From Bacteroidota bacterium (GTDB lineage Bacteria; Bacteroidota; Bacteroidia; Bacteroidales; UBA5342): 33,585 nucleotides of DNA. The stretch is from contig QKHT01000019.1 of assembly GCA_003249935.1 (NCBI GenBank), forward strand, positions 1-33,585. The letters are read 5' to 3'. This document shows positions 31,190 through 33,585 of the stretch, one piece after another. The translations under genes and the position numbers were made by a program. The notes under the pieces were generated by a model, which saw only the letters and a program-made list of their open reading frames with translations, had not been told where the DNA came from and did no database searches. Position 1 is the stretch's first letter, and every line of letters begins with the position of its first letter.

Positions 31190-33058
31190 CTATTTGGTTG
31201 GGATATGTTCTGCTTTCCACTTTTTTCCAATAGCAAATGGTTGTCCAAGATATTTGCCAATACCATAATAACCATCGCGAGAAAAGAAAGTTGGCTCAAA
31301 TAGGTCCATATCTATTCTTCCATCGGCTTTAATAATACTGAGGTCCATCTTTACATCTTTTATTTGGCCAATAAACTGTGTGTGACTGCCTAAATCGTTG
31401 GTTTGAACCAATTCGCATTCCATATTCAGCGGAAACTCCTTGACGTAAGGTGCACTTACAAATTCACCCGCGATGGGTGTAAGGCCAAGTGTTGTGAATT
31501 TATTCTCATCTCGCCCGCTAAAAATGCCGGCATAATCGGCTTTTTCTATATCGATGGCCGAAGGGATATTTACTGTAAAGGCTCTGTTGAGTACAATGCT
31601 TCGGTACGAATAGGTGGCTTTTCGCAATGAAATTGAAATCATTGCCGGCTTACTGTTGCAAATGCCTCCCCAGGCACACACCATAATGTTGGGTACATGC
31701 AATGAGTCGTAAGTACCAATAACCATTACCGGCATGGGGTAGGCAAAAACTTTGCTTCCGAGCGACTTTTTGTTGTGGTTTTCTGTTTGAACCGAATTTG
31801 CCTTGTCTGGAATTTGTAACGCTGTTTTGCCTTTAGTTTTTATGCTGGTAATGACCAAAATTATTGCCATAAACAGAACAAATAGTTTTACGGGCGACAC
31901 TACTTCCTTTTTTTGGGAATCGAAATGCTTAACTATGGTGAGGTCGAGTAACTGTCCTGTGGGGCATAAATACTGGCACCATGGTTTGTGTACAAAGAGA
32001 GACAGAATTAAAAAAGTGCCGGCAATCACAAGCGATGCAATGGATGATACCGTAAATCCAAATGCCGGAAACGGTTCAAACACCGAAAGGTCAGCCGCAG
32101 GTTCAACCAAAATATAAATAAAAGCCGCAGATAACAAAATGATGCGCAGGCTTGGTTCTGCTTTGCGTAAAAATATGATGGTGCGTACTTTAAACGGCGA
32201 GTATTTGTTTACTAACTCCTGTAATGCACCATAAGGGCAAAGGTAGCTGCAGAAAAATGCGCGATTGAATAGCAATGGCAGGAGCAATGCAAAAAAGATG
32301 ATTGTAAGCGGAATAATTTGTGAACCGGCAGCAATGCCGTTCTGAGCCATCCCATAAAAGTAGGCCAGCGAAAGTGTTGTTTTGAGCCAGAACCCGGCAA
32401 TGGTGCCTGTGGCTACCAGCAGAACCAAACGGTATTTTCGAACTTTTCGCACAAAATACATGGTGAGGGCCATAATCATTATTAAAACGAAAGCAATATA
32501 ATTAACCCATGTTCCGGATGATACGGCCAATTGATACCCCGATTCGGTAAATGTAGAAAGTGTTTTGTTAACATTGTAAATTACCGCCGAACTGCTCATG
32601 GTGGCACCCGATATGGTTTGAACCTCCTTTTTTTGCGCCTGATCGATAGTCAGATTGTTCCAGTTGTCGAAAAAAGACTGTTTGTATAACCGGTTGAGGT
32701 ATCGTGGTGTTTCGTCGTTATCGGTTAATGCAACGCCGGCAATAGTGTGGTTTTGGTTCAACCCGATAATTACGGGCACAGGACCGGCATAGCCAAAATA
32801 ATCGGGTGCAAACTGATGGGAGGTGAGTATGGTGCCGCAAATATGATTGTTTGCATCTGTAACGGTAAAGATATTTTCTTTTACATGTTTGATTTGGGAT
32901 GTTTGAGGAAAAATAGATTTTACAGCTTCAAGCGAGGGCTCATTGTCTGTGGATTTAACATGCGAATGGCTTTGTGAGTTGTACTGAAATACGATGGCTG
33001 TGCAAAGCAATGTAAGTATGGTAATTCGAAAAATTTTGTTGAGAATAAAGTATTTCAT
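31190..33058 (-). CDS. FMN-binding/NosR-like membrane protein fused to flavin reductase
   Basis: This 622-residue protein has three parts. Residues 1-26 are a signal anchor. Residues 30-180 form an FMN_bind domain with the SGAT site at 150-153 (TISGATMSS), where ApbE would attach FMN to Thr153; the usual Asp before it is Gln here. Residues 183-405 are a membrane core with two CxxxCP motifs (Cys270/Cys274 and Cys361/Cys365), like NosR/CcoG iron-sulfur membrane proteins but without the C-terminal ferredoxin domain. Residues 433-622 resemble a flavin-reductase split barrel (VFAYPMPVMVIGTYDS, AGIFSGRDENKFTTLGL). By simple hydropathy seven helices would place the last domain outside; a six-helix count would keep it in the cytoplasm. 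A transmembrane electron pathway is the likely role. Confidence 0.87.
   Translation of the reverse strand: MKYFILNKIFRITILTLLCTAIVFQYNSQSHSHVKSTDNEPSLEAVKSIFPQTSQIKHVKENIFTVTDANNHICGTILTSHQFAPDYFGYAGPVPVIIGLNQNHTIAGVALTDNDETPRYLNRLYKQSFFDNWNNLTIDQAQKKEVQTISGATMSSSAVIYNVNKTLSTFTESGYQLAVSSGTWVNYIAFVLIMIMALTMYFVRKVRKYRLVLLVATGTIAGFWLKTTLSLAYFYGMAQNGIAAGSQIIPLTIIFFALLLPLLFNRAFFCSYLCPYGALQELVNKYSPFKVRTIIFLRKAEPSLRIILLSAAFIYILVEPAADLSVFEPFPAFGFTVSSIASLVIAGTFLILSLFVHKPWCQYLCPTGQLLDLTIVKHFDSQKKEVVSPVKLFVLFMAIILVITSIKTKGKTALQIPDKANSVQTENHNKKSLGSKVFAYPMPVMVIGTYDSLHVPNIMVCAWGGICNSKPAMISISLRKATYSYRSIVLNRAFTVNIPSAIDIEKADYAGIFSGRDENKFTTLGLTPIAGEFVSAPYVKEFPLNMECELVQTNDLGSHTQFIGQIKDVKMDLSIIKADGRIDMDLFEPTFFSRDGYYGIGKYLGQPFAIGKKWKAEHIPTK
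32100..32112 (-). repeat. Long-form dispersed motif TTTTGGTTGAACC
   Basis: Exact 13-base copy on the minus strand in the flavin-protein gene, spelling Val-Glu-Pro. See the first finding. Confidence 0.6.
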
Positions 33059-33074
33059 GTTGCAGCGTTTATTG

Positions 33075-33109
33075 CTGTCGGTACAACTAAATTGGATTGT
33101 TTCCGACAG
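33075..33109 (-). promoter_or_regulatory. Hairpin in the leader of the FMN-binding protein gene
   Basis: CTGTCGG (33075-33081) pairs with CCGACAG (33103-33109), and inside it ACAA (33083-33086) can pair with TTGT (33098-33101). The element ends 17 bases before the ATG. It could be an operator or an RNA control element; no regulator is known. Confidence 0.5.
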
Positions 33110-33141
33110 TGAAATGGAACGATTTATTTGTATACAATCGA

Positions 33142-33149
33142 CAAAAATA
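33142..33149 (-). promoter_or_regulatory. Putative -7 element for the FMN-binding protein gene
   Basis: On the minus strand this is TATTTTTG (TAnnTTTG), giving a leader of about 77 bases that includes the hairpin. A 10-base palindrome, TTGTATACAA (33128-33137), lies right at the expected start of transcription. Confidence 0.4.
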
Positions 33150-33343
33150 GCGTTATTTCTTACTCTTTGATGTAAAAAATAGTGTTTAAAAAAATAAAGT
33201 TCAGATATTTTGTATAATTATTTGTCTAATATAAAATTAAGTTTTTTATTTGTGTCGAAATTATAACTGAACAAAAGAAAAAAACAAAGTAGCCCAAAGA
33301 TTACTTTCGAAAATTTCCAGCTCGGTTTCTATATTGTAGTAAA

Positions 33344-33585
33344 ATGGAACGTATTTTAAATAAAAATCTGTTTTTTATTAAGGAGCATGTTGGACTCTTT
33401 AAGGCCGCTAATAATTACGATATTTTTGATCCATCAACCGGCGAAATGCTGTTGTTGTGCCGTGAGGAAAATCTTGGATTCTTTACTAAGTTGTTTCGCT
33501 TTTCCGATTATAAACGGATGACGCCATTTAATTTGGTCATTAGAGATGATGCCAATAATACGCTGCTTACCGTAAAACGTGGTGT
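33344..33585 (+). CDS. Scramblase/LURP-one-like protein, 5' part only
   Basis: The reading frame starts at the ATG at 33344 and is open to the window end (80 codons). The sequence MERILNKNLFFIKEHVGLFK, then NYDIFDPSTGEMLLLCREE and LVIRDDANNTLLTVKRG resembles the Tubby-like/phospholipid scramblase and LURP-one-related fold, found in small proteins of unknown role in Bacteroidota. The rest lies outside the window. It is divergent from the flavin protein, with about 285 bases between them and no strong promoter of its own seen. Confidence 0.65.
   Translation, partial: MERILNKNLFFIKEHVGLFKAANNYDIFDPSTGEMLLLCREENLGFFTKLFRFSDYKRMTPFNLVIRDDANNTLLTVKRG

Overview
The window looks like chromosomal DNA of a member of the Bacteroidota, probably Bacteroidales or a close relative. 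The evidence is an A+T-rich base composition, promoter-like TAnnTTTG elements in place of a sigma70 -10 box, few Shine-Dalgarno sequences, and families typical of the phylum: PUR-alpha-like DUF3276, HU-CCDC81/SPOR, S16 with an acidic Ala/Glu tail, DUF4876, DUF6850-like and DUF4857 proteins, and a TPR/PD40/CRD/OmpA protein. No tRNA, rRNA, CRISPR array, insertion sequence or phage gene was recognised.

Layout. 1-7.4 kb: a polyprenyl diphosphate synthase, then six glycosyltransferases (GT9, GT4-like and GT2), which probably build a surface glycan or LPS core. 7.4-10 kb (minus): a PorE-like periplasmic OmpA protein translationally coupled to a PlsC acyltransferase. 10-13.2 kb (minus): uvrB overlapping an unusual ABM-MazG fusion gene. 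13.3-17.4 kb: a PUR-domain protein, an unknown protein, thioredoxin, another GT4 and an HU/SPOR envelope protein. 17.5-21.4 kb: galE and rmlB (nucleotide sugars), then yifB/comM. 21.5-30.5 kb (plus): a compact run of seven genes, namely an unknown lipoprotein, a TonB-dependent receptor, a DUF4876 lipoprotein, a DUF6850-like barrel, a divergent ABC ATPase, its permease and a DUF4857 membrane protein. 30.5-33.1 kb (minus): rpsP and a three-part redox protein (FMN-binding SGAT domain, NosR/CcoG-like membrane core, flavin-reductase domain). A scramblase/LURP-one-like gene runs off the right end.

How they may work together. The left part and galE/rmlB fit envelope glycan synthesis. The right part looks like an uncharacterised outer-membrane uptake or export system, and the nearby flavin/iron-sulfur protein could supply electrons for it. 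That link is inference from proximity.

The most unexpected signal is a short dispersed motif, GGYTGAACC (often TTTTGGYTGAACC). By eye there are 14 copies on both strands, in several reading frames and in two intergenic regions, where well under one is expected by chance. It behaves like a genome-wide signal word such as a DNA uptake or Chi-like sequence rather than a protein motif.
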